This document shows, piece by piece, positions 62,981 through 64,000 of a stretch of DNA of 64,000 bases. The number at the start of each line of letters is the position of its first letter. Position 1 is the stretch's first letter. The notes beneath the pieces are model-generated. The model saw nothing but the letters and a program-made list of their open reading frames with translations, did not search any database and was not told the origin of the DNA. Origin of the DNA: Paralithodes platypus (lineage: Eukaryota; Arthropoda; Malacostraca; Decapoda; Lithodidae); the NCBI GenBank assembly GCA_032716605.1, contig CM064480.1, forward strand, positions 40,350,791 to 40,414,790, in the 5' to 3' direction. The position numbers were made by a program, and so were the translations under genes.

Positions 62981-64000
62981 GTCAGTTTCTTTCCGTTTTC
63001 ACTAATGCAAATTTGGCACAGATTCCAGAAGTCAATATGGTATATAATGATTGTATAGAAAATATGTTAAGTACAGTTAGTATAAGTAGAAATGATGTGC
63101 TTAACCCTCCAGCCCCGGCTATGTATTATATATATATTCCTCGAAACCCGGGTGTTTTGGCCGAAAAACGTCTAGGCTAGGCTACCGTATATTCGTTAAT
63201 CAGACTGCTTCCCGCATTCCCGCGCATCCCCAAGCGTAGCTGTGTTATTTACCTGTAGAATGGCATTAAGTAGAGCTCTCTAAGTCAACTGGTTGAGCTG
63301 TGATGATGATTTCATTGGAGATAACTTTATGGCCAAAACAGCCACTTTACACCACTTTTCGATACTTAACAACAACATACAGGCACACACGAACAAGCGA
63401 TGCTCTCCTTCTTGTGGCCGGAGATGCGGGGCGTCGGTCCAGCCGGCTGTTGTTTACATGCGTCGGACCGACGCCTCGCACACGAAGCTCACAGGCTTTC
63501 AACCACTGGGCGTTCAAGAGGCCTTCCGGGTACCTGTTATATGCTTTTTTATGGGCGTTCAAGAGCCCTTCCGTGGTGAGAGGGTTAAGGAAATTGACAG
63601 ACTGAAACCTCAAAAATCGCCTGGTCCTGATGAGGTATATGCTAGAGTATTAAAAGAATGCAGAGATGAGTTAAGTAGCCCATTAGCATTTTTATTTAAC
63701 AAGTCATTAGAAACAGGTTTAGTTCCAGAAGCTTGGAAGCTTGCAAATGTAGTTCCGATCTTCAAAAAAGGTGATAAATCGATAGCATTCAATTACCGTC
63801 CCATTAGTCTCACATCAATCATAGGAAAGTTGCTAGAGTCTATTATTGCTAAGAAAATTAGAAGCCACTTAGAAAAATTTAATTAATAAATTCTTCTCAG
63901 CATGGATTCACACGGGGACGTTCTTGCCTTACTAATTTGCTTAGCTTTTTCTCAGAGGTATATGAAGCAGTAGATAGTGACAAGTCATATGATATTATAT
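62981..64000 (+). pseudogene. CR1/Jockey-type LINE RT (runs off the window)
   Basis: Plus strand: SQFLSVFTNANLAQIPEVN, then after a MITE KEIDRLKPQKSPGPDEVYAR, ANVVPIFKKGDKS, NYRPISLTSIIGKLLESI. A frameshift near 63885 precedes HGFTRGRSCLTNLLSFFSEV. The gene continues beyond 64000, before motif A. It is a different LINE from the minus-strand one. Confidence 0.85.
63105..63584. mobile_element. piggyBac-type MITE in a LINE codon
   Basis: TTAA flanks at 63101-63104 and 63585-63588. Ends CCCTCCAGCCCCGGC and CGTGGTGAGAGGG. Removing it with one TTAA restores the LINE reading NDV-LKEID. Shares blocks with the MITEs at 1550-1838 and 33701-34455. Confidence 0.9.

Overview
This window is eukaryotic and made almost entirely of transposable elements. 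I find no convincing host gene, rRNA, functional tRNA, CRISPR array or bacterial-type operon. Short (CCTAA)n/(TTAGG)n tracts (the arthropod telomere repeat), two DIRS1-like tyrosine-recombinase retrotransposon families, CR1-like and RTE-like LINEs, BEL/Pao remnants and piggyBac, pogo and hAT elements all point to a large, repeat-rich arthropod genome. A decapod crustacean is my best guess, because DIRS1-like elements are known to be common there. The species is not identified.

Layout. 1-5.5 kb: a truncated giant LTR, a 58-bp tandem repeat, a foldback element and piggyBac-type MITEs. 5.68-15.54 kb: a non-autonomous LTR retrotransposon on the minus strand with LTRs of about 3.2 kb, a 3.5-kb internal region and a 5-bp target duplication; an uninterrupted copy of its target lies at 36.36-36.68 kb. 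16.57-32.38 kb: a DIRS1-like element (here DIRS-1) whose reverse transcriptase gene is split by a second, GC-rich DIRS element (DIRS-2 copy A, 21.63-28.75 kb). 32.4-39.3 kb: BEL/Pao fragments in opposite orientations, telomere-like pentamers, a piggyBac MITE, two copies of a 0.94-kb TA-flanked MITE and degenerate tandem repeats.

39.27-60.66 kb: one minus-strand CR1-like LINE, broken into at least nine coding or UTR pieces. Its interruptions are a piggyBac MITE, an RTE LINE, a piggyBac transposon, a TA-MITE, a second RTE LINE, an unidentified 1.1-kb segment with promoter-like motifs, DIRS-2 copy B (8 kb), a hAT-type MITE (with its own piggyBac MITE) and a tRNA-derived SINE. 60.9-64.0 kb: a plus-strand CR1/Jockey-type LINE interrupted by a three-level pogo/pogo-like/piggyBac nest and another piggyBac MITE; it runs off the window.

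The strongest biology is in the DIRS elements. DIRS-1 keeps complete RT, RNase H and recombinase catalytic residues, although its RT is split by the insertion. Both DIRS-2 copies share Asp-to-Ala changes at the RT and RNase H catalytic positions, yet they keep a 504-residue gag-like frame. Copy B also keeps most of the recombinase catalytic set. The two copies sit at unrelated sites, so DIRS-2 seems to have moved after losing its own RT, presumably with help in trans. Both junctions fit recombination between a circle carrying the junction seen in the internal complementary region and a target sharing the trinucleotide CCA.
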